Assembly (NCBI RefSeq): GCF_011044495.1
Contig: NZ_CP049143.1
Location: forward strand, 2,232,001-2,296,000
DNA from: Roseimicrobium sp. ORNL1
Lineage (GTDB): Bacteria; Verrucomicrobiota; Verrucomicrobiia; Verrucomicrobiales; Verrucomicrobiaceae
Reading direction: 5' to 3'
DNA: 64,000 bases
The notes below the pieces were generated by a model. That model had not been told where the DNA came from. It saw nothing but the letters and a program-made list of their open reading frames with translations, and ran no database searches. Made by a program: the position numbers and the translations under genes. This document shows, piece after piece, positions 1-7,010 of this stretch (positions are counted from its first letter, which is position 1; every line of letters starts with the position of its first letter).

Positions 1-1
1 C

Positions 2-1051
2 GGCAAGGAGCGCTCACAGCCAGCGCGCGACGAGGCAATTAGAAAAATGACCGCGATTGAGCGGGACTTGGAAGCCATGAAAAAGCTGCTGAACCCTCCA
101 CGGCTAGTGCTCGGTGACACTACACAGGAGGCGGCCATCTTGTACCAGAGCCTTGCACCTCATGAGGCGATTGCGAGCCTGAGCGGTGAAGCGCGAAGCA
201 TTGTGGACATCCTCATGGGACGCTATGGCAAAGGCGGGAACACGGATGAGCAGTTCTACCTTCAGGGCTTTTCGGGTGATCCTGTGAGGGTGACGCGCAT
301 GGGGAGAGAATCTCAGGGACTCAAAAGGCCATGCCTTAGTTTGCTCTGGCTTCTTCAGCCCGACAAAGCGAAAAGCATCTTCTCCACGCCTGCCCTTGTC
401 GAGAGCGGTTTCGCGCCGCGTTGCCTCTGGCTTAATTGCCGCGCTGAGGCGCAAATGATTCCTCTTTTCCCCTATCTCGCAAAAGTAGAGACGCTGGACA
501 GTTGGGAAGAGTTGCTAAGGGATCTTCATGAGGAGTTTCGCGCCTCCACCGAGCCAAACAGATTGATCCATGTGTCACGCGAAGTGTGGGATGCGTTTCG
601 GGTTTACCATGACTCATATGTGCCCCGTCGCAGGGGTGGAGGGGATTTGCATGACATTGCCAGCTTCGCAGCTCGCTGGCACGAGATCGCTTGGCGAGTG
701 GCAATTGTCCTCCACGCCGGGAAGCACGGGGTTCGCGCTGCGGATGTACCAATGAGCCTAGACACCGCACAAAAAGCAATTGAGCTCGTGGATTGGTTCG
801 CGGGCCAACTCCTGCCAATGCTCACAGAAGGGCGCGAGGTTCGTCAGGCAGAATTCCTCTCCAAGCTCCATGCCACGTTAGAGCGAAGGCCAGCCGGTAC
901 GCCCATCCACATTCTTGAGAAGAACCACGGATACCCTCGGGAACAGATCCGGGCGCTCGCGAAGGACCCGGCCAACAAGGTAGAGATCACCGAGCATCAG
1001 AATCGCAACGGAGGGCCACGCGCAACTCTCGTGAAGAGCTTGGCGGCATAG
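2..1051 (+). CDS. DUF3987-type protein, C-terminal part (start outside window)
   Basis: The reading frame is open back to base 2, so the true start is upstream; the first internal ATG is at 47. The visible part resembles the DUF3987 (YfjI-like) proteins of plasmids, prophages and integrative elements, which often follow a primase or helicase module. Supporting segments are GRYGKGG, MGRESQGLKRPCLSLLWLLQPDKA (here split as seen: MGRESQGLKRP then SLLWLLQP), and the GFAPRCLWLNCRAE segment near the middle, typical of the C-terminal half. The last third (EFLSKLHATLERR to the end) looks like a small winged-helix tail. It reads toward a strong hairpin directly after its stop. The exact role (replication initiation or helicase-like) is inferred from the family only. 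Confidence 0.6.
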   Translation, partial: GKERSQPARDEAIRKMTAIERDLEAMKKLLNPPRLVLGDTTQEAAILYQSLAPHEAIASLSGEARSIVDILMGRYGKGGNTDEQFYLQGFSGDPVRVTRMGRESQGLKRPCLSLLWLLQPDKAKSIFSTPALVESGFAPRCLWLNCRAEAQMIPLFPYLAKVETLDSWEELLRDLHEEFRASTEPNRLIHVSREVWDAFRVYHDSYVPRRRGGGDLHDIASFAARWHEIAWRVAIVLHAGKHGVRAADVPMSLDTAQKAIELVDWFAGQLLPMLTEGREVRQAEFLSKLHATLERRPAGTPIHILEKNHGYPREQIRALAKDPANKVEITEHQNRNGGPRATLVKSLAA

Positions 1052-1060
1052 ATTGGGGAA

Positions 1061-1090
1061 CCCGCAGAGGGGTAGAGCCGCCTCTGCGGG
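1061..1090. terminator. Hairpin between converging genes
   Basis: A perfect 10-bp stem, CCCGCAGAGG pairing with CCTCTGCGGG around a 10-base loop, begins 9 bases after the DUF3987 stop. It lies 5 bases beyond the stop of the converging 30-residue gene, so it probably terminates both. The plus strand continues with a T-rich stretch (TTACTTTTTGG). Confidence 0.7.
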
Positions 1091-1095
1091 ACGTG

Positions 1096-1188
1096 TTACT
1101 TTTTGGTTTTGTAGCTCGTACGGGGATGCCGCTTAGCTACGCTGGGGCGAATGTAGCGCCCGGTAATTGCAGACTTGAATTTTGCCAT
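1096..1188 (-). CDS. Small basic peptide, 30 residues, conserved-type hypothetical
   Basis: The frame runs from ATG (1188-1186) to TAA and encodes 30 residues beginning MAKFKSAITGRYI, with 10 Lys/Arg and no acidic residue. A near-perfect Shine-Dalgarno (AAAGGAGG) lies 5 bases before the ATG. Very short proteins of the pattern 'KSA(I/V)TGR(Y/F)(I/V)...A..P.T' are common on bacterial chromosomes, phages and plasmids, sometimes mislabelled multidrug transporter; their role is unknown to me. The gene converges on the DUF3987 gene and shares its terminator. The ribosome-binding site and the family-like N-terminus make it believable despite its size. Confidence 0.65.
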   Translation of the reverse strand: MAKFKSAITGRYIRPSVAKRHPRTSYKTKK

Positions 1189-1284
1189 GCTTACCTCCTT
1201 TCTGCGAGCATCATACCGCAATCCGCACGCTGATCAAGTGAACAGCAAATGTTTCACAAAGTCGAAAGAAGAGGGTAGGGGTAT

Positions 1285-1302
1285 CTTCTCAAACCTGAGA
1301 AG
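1285..1302. promoter_or_regulatory. Palindromic operator-like site with a second copy at 1389-1400
   Basis: CTTCTCAAACCTGAGAAG is a perfect 7-bp inverted repeat around AACC. The core CTCAAACCTGAG is repeated exactly at 1389-1400, about 100 bases on. Two identical dyads in a 337-base spacer upstream of the gene starting at 1526 fit a repressor binding pair. The first copy is followed by a run of six T's, so a terminator role is also possible. No regulator can be assigned. Confidence 0.4.
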
Positions 1303-1525
1303 GAATCTCTTTTTTGAGAGGGAAAGCGGCGCGGCCCTCGGGTCAAGTGCTCAATTTTTGTGAGCGAGTTTTTCGCCAACCTTACATTCTCAAACCTGAG
1401 GGGCGGACAGCCCTATTTCCCTTCTGTCAGCCAAACAAAACGCCCGCACTGGAAGGGCGTCAAAAAGTGTCAATCGACGGGCTGACACCGCCCAATATGG
1501 ACACTCCAGCACCCACTTTACACAA

Positions 1526-2662
1526 ATGAGCAACATTCCCGAATTCATGAACATCTACGACTCTCGCCGCCTTTGCAAAAGAGGCTACGCGGTGCGCCGC
1601 GCGGCGTGGGTCGAGGACGTGGCAGCACCCGTGCCATACACGACCGGAAAGCGGGTCACACAATGGATCACCTATGGGGGCGGCGAGCTCTTTTACATGC
1701 GCAAGACAGACGGCAGCCCGCCGCATGTCATCAAGGCGAGCGAACTAGGCAAGGCAGACTTTCTCGCTCAGGACTGGACGATCCGCGATGAGAACTGGCA
1801 AGAGCAGCCCGCTCCCGGTCCCCAGCCTGAGCCCCCGCAAGACGGAGCACCCGTTCATCCCCCTCTTCCCGTACCTCGCCCCGTCGTGCCTGGCAGTGGC
1901 GGTGACAGTGATTCGGGGGCCGGTGGCGGCGGTGGAGGAGCCGGTGGCGGCGGGGGCGGTGGTGGTGGTGGTGGTGGATCCGGCGGTGGCACGAGCGGCG
2001 GTGGTGGCCCTGCTCCCGCTCCCCCTGGGCCGCCTAATCCGCCACCTCCGCGCCCCGCGCCCGGCGGGTCGGCTTCGTTGAGTCTCACGCTTACACGCGC
2101 ATCTGATGATTCCTGCATTCCACCGGAAAACACAGCACCAACCAACACGAATTACTTCGGCTCGGTGGAGTTGAGCGGCGGGAAGCCTAGTGATACTTGG
2201 TTTGTAACGGTGTACGCGGCAGGGATCGTTTATAGAGGCACCCTTGCGAGTGGTGGGCCTGCCGGTACGTTCTTCTTTGGAATTGGGCCTTTGCCGCCCG
2301 GCGCTACAGTTCCCGTGAAGGCTATCGCCTATCTCCCAAATAGGCCGGGAGTCAGCGCAGAGGATAGGAAGACGGCGAGCATCCCATCGCATTGCCCGGA
2401 ATGTCCCGCAGGTCAGCATTGGGATGAAGGAACGGCAACGTGTGTACTAGACGATCCTGAGCCGGTTTACGGTTGCACGACCGAGGGAGCATTGAATTTC
2501 AACCCCGCCGCCACTTGGGACGACGGCTCATGCATCTTCTCATGTCCAGAGGGGAAATATTGGGATGCTGGAACGGGATCGTGCGTGCCTCACTCCTGCC
2601 CGGAGGGTACGCATTGGGATGAGGGTGCGGGGATGTGTGTACCAAACGAGCCGGAGCCGTGA
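1526..2662 (+). CDS. Modular protein: Tad2/DUF2829-like N-terminus, Gly/Pro linker, Cys-rich repeats
   Basis: Residues 1-92 follow the DUF2829 pattern (YDSRRLCKRGYAVRRAAW at the start, an FY-containing middle, ADFLAQDWTI at the end). DUF2829 includes the phage anti-Thoeris protein Tad2 and many phage virion or accessory proteins. Residues about 93-180 are a Pro/Gly-rich linker with a glycine run. About 180-290 looks like a beta-rich domain. The C-terminus has cysteine repeats: CPAGQHWDEGTATCV, CPEGKYWDAGTGSCV and CPEGTHWDEGAGMCV, plus GCTTEGALNFNPAATWDDGS, the 'CT...A.N(Y/F)NP.A..DDGSC' motif of phage and surface proteins. No signal peptide and no clear ribosome-binding site are seen. A virion or surface-associated protein of a mobile element is the best guess; anti-defence activity is only a possibility. 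Confidence 0.5.
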   Translation: MSNIPEFMNIYDSRRLCKRGYAVRRAAWVEDVAAPVPYTTGKRVTQWITYGGGELFYMRKTDGSPPHVIKASELGKADFLAQDWTIRDENWQEQPAPGPQPEPPQDGAPVHPPLPVPRPVVPGSGGDSDSGAGGGGGGAGGGGGGGGGGGGSGGGTSGGGGPAPAPPGPPNPPPPRPAPGGSASLSLTLTRASDDSCIPPENTAPTNTNYFGSVELSGGKPSDTWFVTVYAAGIVYRGTLASGGPAGTFFFGIGPLPPGATVPVKAIAYLPNRPGVSAEDRKTASIPSHCPECPAGQHWDEGTATCVLDDPEPVYGCTTEGALNFNPAATWDDGSCIFSCPEGKYWDAGTGSCVPHSCPEGTHWDEGAGMCVPNEPEP

Positions 2663-2741
2663 ACGATGGTTCTTGTACGTATCGCCTCTGAGTAACGAAT
2701 GAGGCTTGACGCCTTCATAGTGATGGCACACATCCATCATC

Positions 2742-3467
2742 ATGAAGGCAAAACTTTTGCTCCTCGTGCTTGTGCGCGCATTCGGCACCCTGGCATCCCT
2801 CGCCGCAGAGCCCGCCCCTGCGCGTTTCGAGTCGCTCAAGACGACGGACGGCAAAGAGTACCGGGATGTAGTAGTGCTCCGGGCGCTGCCTCTCTCCATC
2901 GAGGTAAAGCATGCTGGTGGCGAGGCTACCATGATCCCATTGCGTCTTTGCCCTCCAGAGGTACAAACGGCCTTTGGCTATGATCCGGCAGCACAGGCTC
3001 ATGCCAAAGCAGAGGGCGCACGGGCAGCGATCAATGTCCAGAGAAAACAAGTCTCGCGAGAACGCGCGCGACAAATGGGGAGACAAATGGAGGCACAAAA
3101 GAAGGCGCAGGAGAAGGCGGCAGAAGATGCCAAAGAGGCGGACAAGATTTACTTTCTTGCGGAGGTGGCGGAGGTCCTGGAGAAAGGTGTAGTGCTCAAA
3201 GAGGTCGAATACGCGAAGGCAGGCGAAAAGCCCGTGGCAATGGATCCCGAGGCGCTTATCTACCTTGAGTGCCAGTACATGGGCGAGCTTGGACGCCCGT
3301 ACTACAAGCGGGGAGAAGTGCACCGCCTCAGCGGATGGCCCAATGGTCAATTCACGTACACCAACAAGAAGAAGGCGCAGTCCTTCATCCCCGCCTACGT
3401 CTGGCACTGGAGTCCCGAGCACCGCGCGACAATGGCTGAAGTGGATCGGCAGATGCGGGGGCGTTAG
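2742..3467 (+). CDS. Secreted hypothetical protein with Ala/Gln/Lys-rich coiled segment
   Basis: 241 residues. The N-terminus (MKAKLLLLVLVRAFGTLASLAAE) is a signal peptide. After it comes a short beta-type segment (FESLKTTDGKEYRDVVVLRA, IPLRLCPPEVQTAFGYDP) typical of verrucomicrobial exported proteins that test a 'YK.V.V' strand pattern. A charged Ala/Gln/Lys-rich stretch (about 85-130) probably forms a helix or coiled coil. The C-terminus ends YVWHWSPEHRATMAEVDRQM. It begins 79 bases after the Cys-rich gene on the same strand and its tail overlaps the end of the small minus-strand gene 3385-3636 by 83 bases. Function not recognised. Confidence 0.6.
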   Translation: MKAKLLLLVLVRAFGTLASLAAEPAPARFESLKTTDGKEYRDVVVLRALPLSIEVKHAGGEATMIPLRLCPPEVQTAFGYDPAAQAHAKAEGARAAINVQRKQVSRERARQMGRQMEAQKKAQEKAAEDAKEADKIYFLAEVAEVLEKGVVLKEVEYAKAGEKPVAMDPEALIYLECQYMGELGRPYYKRGEVHRLSGWPNGQFTYTNKKKAQSFIPAYVWHWSPEHRATMAEVDRQMRGR

Positions 3468-3636
3468 GTGCTTCCTGGGGCTGAGCTACAGATTTCTTGC
3501 GCGCCCTACGCCGCCCCCGACTGGGGACAGTTCCGATCCGGTTTACATCGATCGGCAGATTCAGCCGTATGGCGTTATCCCTCGCGAGTCGGTAAAATTC
3601 ATCTAGGGGAATTATGAGGGTAAAACCTTCACTCAT
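3385..3636 (-). CDS. Small protein, paralog of the upstream gene (IPLDEF family)
   Basis: 83 residues beginning MSEGFTLIIPLDEFYRLARD, clearly similar to the neighbour's MSGFHITIPLDEFNELMREN; both continue with (A)..RLNL. The N-terminus looks like a strand followed by a helix; the rest is basic and low in complexity (GRRRARKKSVAQ). Its ATG lies inside the last codons of the upstream gene (ATGAGTGA), so the two are probably translationally coupled. The tail overlaps the converging gene 2742-3467. Function unknown; a DNA-binding role is suggested only by the basic tail. Confidence 0.5.
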   Translation of the reverse strand: MSEGFTLIIPLDEFYRLARDNAIRLNLPIDVNRIGTVPSRGRRRARKKSVAQPQEAPNAPASADPLQPLSRGARDSSARRRRG

Positions 3637-3874
3637 GGGAGTTAGCGGGGTTAAAGGAGTTATCGGGGCGGGTGGAAACCCCGAGCGGGGCACCCGGCTT
3701 CTCTGAATCGCTCACGTTTGGCCGCCTCGTACGAGCGCGCTTTCGGCTGCCCGCCTGCTTAGCCTTTGTGTCTGCGCAAGCTTCAGGGGCAAGCCTCAAG
3801 TTGAGGCGCTTTGCGTTTTCCCTCATAAGTTCATTAAACTCATCGAGGGGGATTGTTATGTGAAACCCGCTCAT
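3629..3874 (-). CDS. Small protein, IPLDEF family, copy 1
   Basis: 81 residues: an N-terminal block (HITIPLDEFNELMRENAKRL), a basic middle (KQAGSRKRARTRRP) and a tail PDNSFNPANSHE that is encoded by a repeat also found near 12.65 kb. Its ATG overlaps the stop of the gene at 3871-4071 (ATGA), and its stop overlaps the start of the following paralog. The three genes therefore form a tight overlapping set. The strand-helix start is reminiscent of ribbon-helix-helix proteins, but the second helix is not evident. Function unknown. Confidence 0.5.
   Translation of the reverse strand: MSGFHITIPLDEFNELMRENAKRLNLRLAPEACADTKAKQAGSRKRARTRRPNVSDSEKPGAPLGVSTRPDNSFNPANSHE
3641..3677. repeat. 37-bp direct repeat, copy 1
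   Basis: GTTAGCGGGGTTAAAGGAGT followed by TATCGGGG-CGGGTGGAA. It matches 12641-12678 with three substitutions or so and one inserted base, in the same orientation 9 kb away. Internally it repeats a (C)GGGGTTA / GGAGTTATCGGGG theme. On the minus strand both copies read PDNSFNP(A/D)NS in the local frame: here as the C-terminus of one small gene and just before the start of the next. Confidence 0.55.
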
Positions 3875-4071
3875 GCCCGCGTGCGCGTCCGGGGGTTTCT
3901 AGATGGGATGTGCCGTGCGTTTCGCGCGACGGTTCCCGCCAAAAGGCTAGTAACAACAATGCCAAGGCTCGTTGCTGGCATCTTGAAGTGGCGCATTTGC
4001 GCGCGCACTTTACGAAGCGTTGCAGTGTTAATGTCGAGAGTTACGGGCGTGGTACCTGGTGATTGATACAT
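3871..4071 (-). CDS. Small hypothetical protein, possible ribbon-helix-helix type
   Basis: 66 residues from ATG at 4071, with a possible strand (TPVTLDINT) followed by ATLRKVRAQMRHF and SLGIVVTSLLAG helices, then a basic tail. The order strand-helix-helix and the length suit an RHH-type regulator, but key residues cannot be verified by eye. Its stop overlaps the start of the next gene in an ATGA junction, which is the main evidence that it is real. The frame is open further upstream, so the start is uncertain. Confidence 0.4.
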   Translation of the reverse strand: MYQSPGTTPVTLDINTATLRKVRAQMRHFKMPATSLGIVVTSLLAGTVARNARHIPSRNPRTRTRA

Positions 4072-4261
4072 TGAGTGGTGTGTTGGGAGTGTGCGGCATT
4101 GTGCCGTGCCGCGCTCATCTGGCGAGCGGCAGAATCTTTGCAACCGAAAAGTGTATCCATTTATAGGTGTACGTATCATGTGCGTATATGGTGTCCTATA
4201 CCTGCGATCTTCATGCAAATTGCGACATTGGCAACGAGGCGGACTCGTGGTAGAGTTTCCC

Positions 4262-4513
4262 GTGGCAAGGTACCTTTTGATCATTGAGAACGCGGGCGAC
4301 AATCTGAGCGCATACTTTCCAGACGTTCCCGGATGTGTGACGGTTGGCGATACCGTGGAAGAGGTGCGCCGCCATGCACACGAGGCTCTCACCGGACATC
4401 TTGAAGATGAGCCCGAACTACCGAATGAGCGCGGACTACGTGAGCTCCTTGAAGCTGGTGAGGTGGACGAAGCCGGGGCAGAGGCGATTACCTGGGTGCA
4501 GTACGTACGCTGA
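4262..4513 (+). CDS. HicB-like antitoxin-family protein, no HicA seen
   Basis: Starting at the GTG gives MARYLLIIENAGDNLSAYFP then DVPGCVTVGDTVEEVRRHAHEAL, the standard HicB partial RNase H fold pattern (YL.viE...(D/N)..A..PD.PGC...G.T.EE....EA). The length (83 residues) fits. HicB usually neutralises the HicA mRNA interferase, and often also binds DNA through a C-terminal domain; no C-terminal DNA-binding domain is obvious here and no HicA-like gene lies on either side. It is followed after 7 bases by a TPR-like gene on the same strand. Solitary HicB proteins are common, so toxin neutralisation is not assured. Confidence 0.75.
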   Translation: MARYLLIIENAGDNLSAYFPDVPGCVTVGDTVEEVRRHAHEALTGHLEDEPELPNERGLRELLEAGEVDEAGAEAITWVQYVR

Positions 4514-4520
4514 TCATTCC

Positions 4521-4892
4521 ATGGATCCCGACATCTCGGACCTCACCCGCGCCCTGGACATTGCGGACGGCTACCTAACGCTTCGCATGTGGGAGCACGC
4601 ATGGAACACGATTGAGGACGCGCCATCCCATTGGAAGAATCACCCCGACGCTCTTCGCCGCCGCATCGATGCTCTTACTGGTCTGGAGGAATGGGGAAAA
4701 GCGCATGCGTTGGCCTACGACGTCGTTTCCATCTTCCCCATGCGCGCGGACCTCTGGCAGCGCTTAGCGCGCCTACAGGCTCGGGAAGGCGATTTCAGAG
4801 GGGCGCGGGAATCAGTGGCGAAGTGCATCGAGCTTCGCGACGACATGCGAGTGGAAATTGCCCATGATGACATGCTGGCGGGTATTTGGTGA
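4521..4892 (+). CDS. Small TPR-like protein
   Basis: 123 residues starting at ATG 7 bases after the HicB-like stop, so probably cotranscribed. The sequence is helical with TPR-type spacing: LTRALDIADGYLTLRMWEHA, ALRRRIDALTGLEEWGKAHA, ADLWQRLARLQAREGDFRGA. The last has the A/G/Y-A pattern of a TPR hairpin. TPR proteins are scaffolds; a partner is not evident, though the HicB-like protein is the natural candidate. Confidence 0.65.
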   Translation: MDPDISDLTRALDIADGYLTLRMWEHAWNTIEDAPSHWKNHPDALRRRIDALTGLEEWGKAHALAYDVVSIFPMRADLWQRLARLQAREGDFRGARESVAKCIELRDDMRVEIAHDDMLAGIW

Positions 4893-4913
4893 TTCCGCAC
4901 CCTGCCCCAGCAA

Positions 4914-5174
4914 CTACCCCCGCTGCGGGCGTCGTTGCGGAGACTTGGCCTCCAGAGCGCGCGTCAGTACAACGTGACAAATTCCAAGACATGAAACTGC
5001 CACGCCTGGTTGCTCTTTCACCACGGCAGTAGCAGCTAGGGCAAAGAGGGCCGTAGCCGCGCTCGTGGGTAGCCAATCGACCACTCGCCTAGCCTTGTTT
5101 CGGGGGCGCTTTGCGGGCGGTTTCCCCCCCCCTTTCCGCGATTCATAGGTGAACTTAATGTCCAGTCTGCTCAT
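4914..5174 (-). CDS. Small hypothetical protein with one hydrophobic segment
   Basis: 86 residues from ATG at 5174, with GGAAG seven bases upstream as a ribosome-binding site. A basic N-terminal third (ESRKGGGKPPAKRPRNKARR) is followed by a hydrophobic stretch (TSAATALFALAATAVVKEQ, VAVSCLGICHVVLT) and a basic tail. This could be a single- or double-pass membrane protein of the mobile element. It converges on the TPR gene. No family recognised. Confidence 0.4.
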   Translation of the reverse strand: MSRLDIKFTYESRKGGGKPPAKRPRNKARRVVDWLPTSAATALFALAATAVVKEQPGVAVSCLGICHVVLTRALEAKSPQRRPQRG

Positions 5175-5727
5175 ATTACTTCCGGGGCGAGTTGGAGGTC
5201 GTTCCCCTTGACGGAAGCAGCATCCCAGAGAGATACTTAAGAGCTTACCCAAGCGCTCAAGTCTCCGCTCCCGCCAAAGGGTTCGATGCCTTGAATTCCG
5301 GTCACCGCTTTTCTGATCTCCTGGTACGAGTTCAGTGGGGCGGTGGCCTTTTTACGTCGGCACGGTGACAGTGTGGCGTTAACGGGGGCGACTGCAATAT
5401 TTCACGCTTAAAATGCCAGTCCGCCCTACTGAGTTTTTCGCCCAGTTGCAAATCTGACGCTCCGCGCGCATGCCCCATCTTTTATGTAACTTTTTCCAAA
5501 TGAGGGACATGCATTACTATTGCGTGATTTGCCGAAGTCGTGCTCGTTGGTAGGCACCTCACGCCATTAAGTGACCAGTTCGCCTTCCTTCGCGAAGGTG
5601 GCCTCCCAGTGCCAAAGAGGACACGGGTCTACTTCCATCATCACGAACAAGTTAAACCTGCCCCCAAATGTTCCCTCGCGGGAAATCGGACGGGTAGAAA
5701 CCTGAACTTGATCTCTCGACTTAATTA
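5175..5727. other. Gene-poor spacer
   Basis: I see no convincing gene on either strand in this 550-base stretch. It contains a small perfect palindrome (CCTTCGCGAAGG near 5588) and ends in the promoter region of the SRAP gene (TTGATC ... TTAATT just before the LexA-like box). It may be decayed mobile-element sequence. Confidence 0.4.
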
Positions 5728-5743
5728 GTGTTCATATGAACAC
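5728..5743. promoter_or_regulatory. LexA-like SOS box before first SRAP gene
   Basis: GTGTTCATATGAACAC is a perfect 16-bp palindrome and contains TGTTC-N4-GAACA, the LexA motif that I recall as reported for Verrucomicrobia. It ends one base before the ATG TGT that starts the SRAP gene, a position where bound repressor would block initiation. SRAP stands for SOS response-associated peptidase, so motif and gene agree. Confidence 0.75.
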
Positions 5744-5744
5744 A

Positions 5745-6623
5745 ATGTGTCGAAGGTTCAAAGTACGGCGGTCAGATGTGGAAACAGTGGCAAAGCACTT
5801 CGCATTGCCCGGAGACGGAACTCAAGAGGTTCTGCGAGCGGCTCCCGGAATGGTGCTGCCAGTTGTCCATCGGCGAGGGAAAGGCGCTGCCTTCTGCGAG
5901 CTTGCAAAATGGGGAGTCAGCACAGAAACGCGGGGAAAGCCCGTGCAATCGCCGGAGTGCCCCGTTGAGAGCACAACTCAAAACCCGCAGTGGTCCCACG
6001 CTTTCGGTACATGGCGCTGCCTGGTGCCATGCGGCGGGTACTACGAGTGGTTTCGCGACCGGGCTAAGGTCTGGCACCCCTTTCTTGTCTCAGAGCGCTC
6101 CGCTCAACCCCTGGCCATTGCGGGCGTGTGCATGGCTAACCCCGATGACGCCGGGCAGTACCGAAACGAGTTCGCTGTGGTTACCGCCCCTGCCGGTGCC
6201 GCCGTGGAGTGGATGCACATCCGGCAACCGGTGTTTGTACCGTCCAGTCGTTGGCGCTCATGGTTGAATCCTAGCCCTTCTTCGCGTGATTTTCTGGCGC
6301 GGGAATTCGTGCCCTACTCTCAGTCGTTGCCTTTGAAAATCGCTCCAGTGTGCCGCCGGGTGAACTATCCACGAACGAAGCTCACTCCCGAGGATCTTGC
6401 TGCTCGCCCTTGGTGGCAACCTGAAATGCTGCGCATCTTGCAGATGCTACATCGTCAGAGAATGGCTACCGCAGAACTTGCCCAAGCACTCGCACTAACT
6501 GTTGAAGAGATAGCGGCAACGCTTGGACTGCTGGAGGACATGCAACTTGTCTGGAGAGATCCGATTCCCTGGAGGAATGCAGACCCGGCAGAGCAACAGC
6601 ATTGGAGCCTCAACCGCTACTAA
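5745..6623 (+). CDS. SRAP (HMCES/YedK-type) protein, divergent, with C-terminal extension
   Basis: SRAP proteins crosslink to abasic sites in single-stranded DNA through Cys2 after removal of Met1. The start is therefore the second ATG (MCRRFKV), not the one 9 bases earlier. Other family marks are RCLVPCGGYYEWF (catalytic Glu region) and MHIRQPVFVPSSRW, matching the H.RMP block. The usual NAR.ET motif is replaced by VESTTQNP, so the active site is altered. About 65 residues after the SRAP domain (LRILQMLHRQRMATAELAQA onward) look like a winged helix-turn-helix. The LexA-like box overlaps its leader. It heads a run of four same-strand genes ending in a second SRAP gene. Confidence 0.8.
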   Translation: MCRRFKVRRSDVETVAKHFALPGDGTQEVLRAAPGMVLPVVHRRGKGAAFCELAKWGVSTETRGKPVQSPECPVESTTQNPQWSHAFGTWRCLVPCGGYYEWFRDRAKVWHPFLVSERSAQPLAIAGVCMANPDDAGQYRNEFAVVTAPAGAAVEWMHIRQPVFVPSSRWRSWLNPSPSSRDFLAREFVPYSQSLPLKIAPVCRRVNYPRTKLTPEDLAARPWWQPEMLRILQMLHRQRMATAELAQALALTVEEIAATLGLLEDMQLVWRDPIPWRNADPAEQQHWSLNRY

Positions 6624-6633
6624 CCTCTTTGCC

Positions 6634-6927
6634 ATGCCCCGCACATCGCGAATTCGTGAAGACATTGCCCGAGCTACATTTGCCTTCCTGGAAGCTGGCA
6701 CAAAGTGGTATGGCATCACCTTCGGAGGTATGCTGCTCTGCGCAAAGTATGAGCCCGATGAACCCCAAGCCTACGGGATTGTCTCTTGGGAGAGGCTCAC
6801 CCCCCAGAAGGTGGCGGACGCGCTATGGTCCCTCAAAGAACAGAAGGGGGAGGACTTGCGGGTGCACGAACTGACCAGTGGCGAAGTGATCCGGGCATGG
6901 GACGAAATGATTTTGGCATCACCATAG
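6634..6927 (+). CDS. Small hypothetical protein
   Basis: 97 residues from ATG 10 bases after the first SRAP stop, so probably cotranscribed. It begins MPRTSRIREDIARATFAFLE and has the segments WYGITFGGMLLCAKYEPDEP and VADALWSLKEQKGEDLRVHE. The composition suggests a compact soluble alpha/beta protein. Not recognised. Its place between SOS-linked genes hints at a DNA-damage or mobile-element role, by context only. Confidence 0.5.
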   Translation: MPRTSRIREDIARATFAFLEAGTKWYGITFGGMLLCAKYEPDEPQAYGIVSWERLTPQKVADALWSLKEQKGEDLRVHELTSGEVIRAWDEMILASP

Positions 6928-7010
6928 GAATTTCGCGCCCCATGTCCTCACCGTGCGTCCCCGTTCGTCATCCTATTGACCATTCCGAAAACCTAAACGT
7001 ACATTCTACT

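Noticed and set aside
1906-2010. GC-rich minisatellite or sequencing artefact
   Set aside because: The run codes for an in-frame Gly-rich linker between two recognisable parts, so it is more likely a true coding low-complexity tract.
3853-4261. HicA toxin partner of the HicB-like gene
   Set aside because: No frame on either side shows the short HicA double-stranded RNA-binding fold pattern with its catalytic His.
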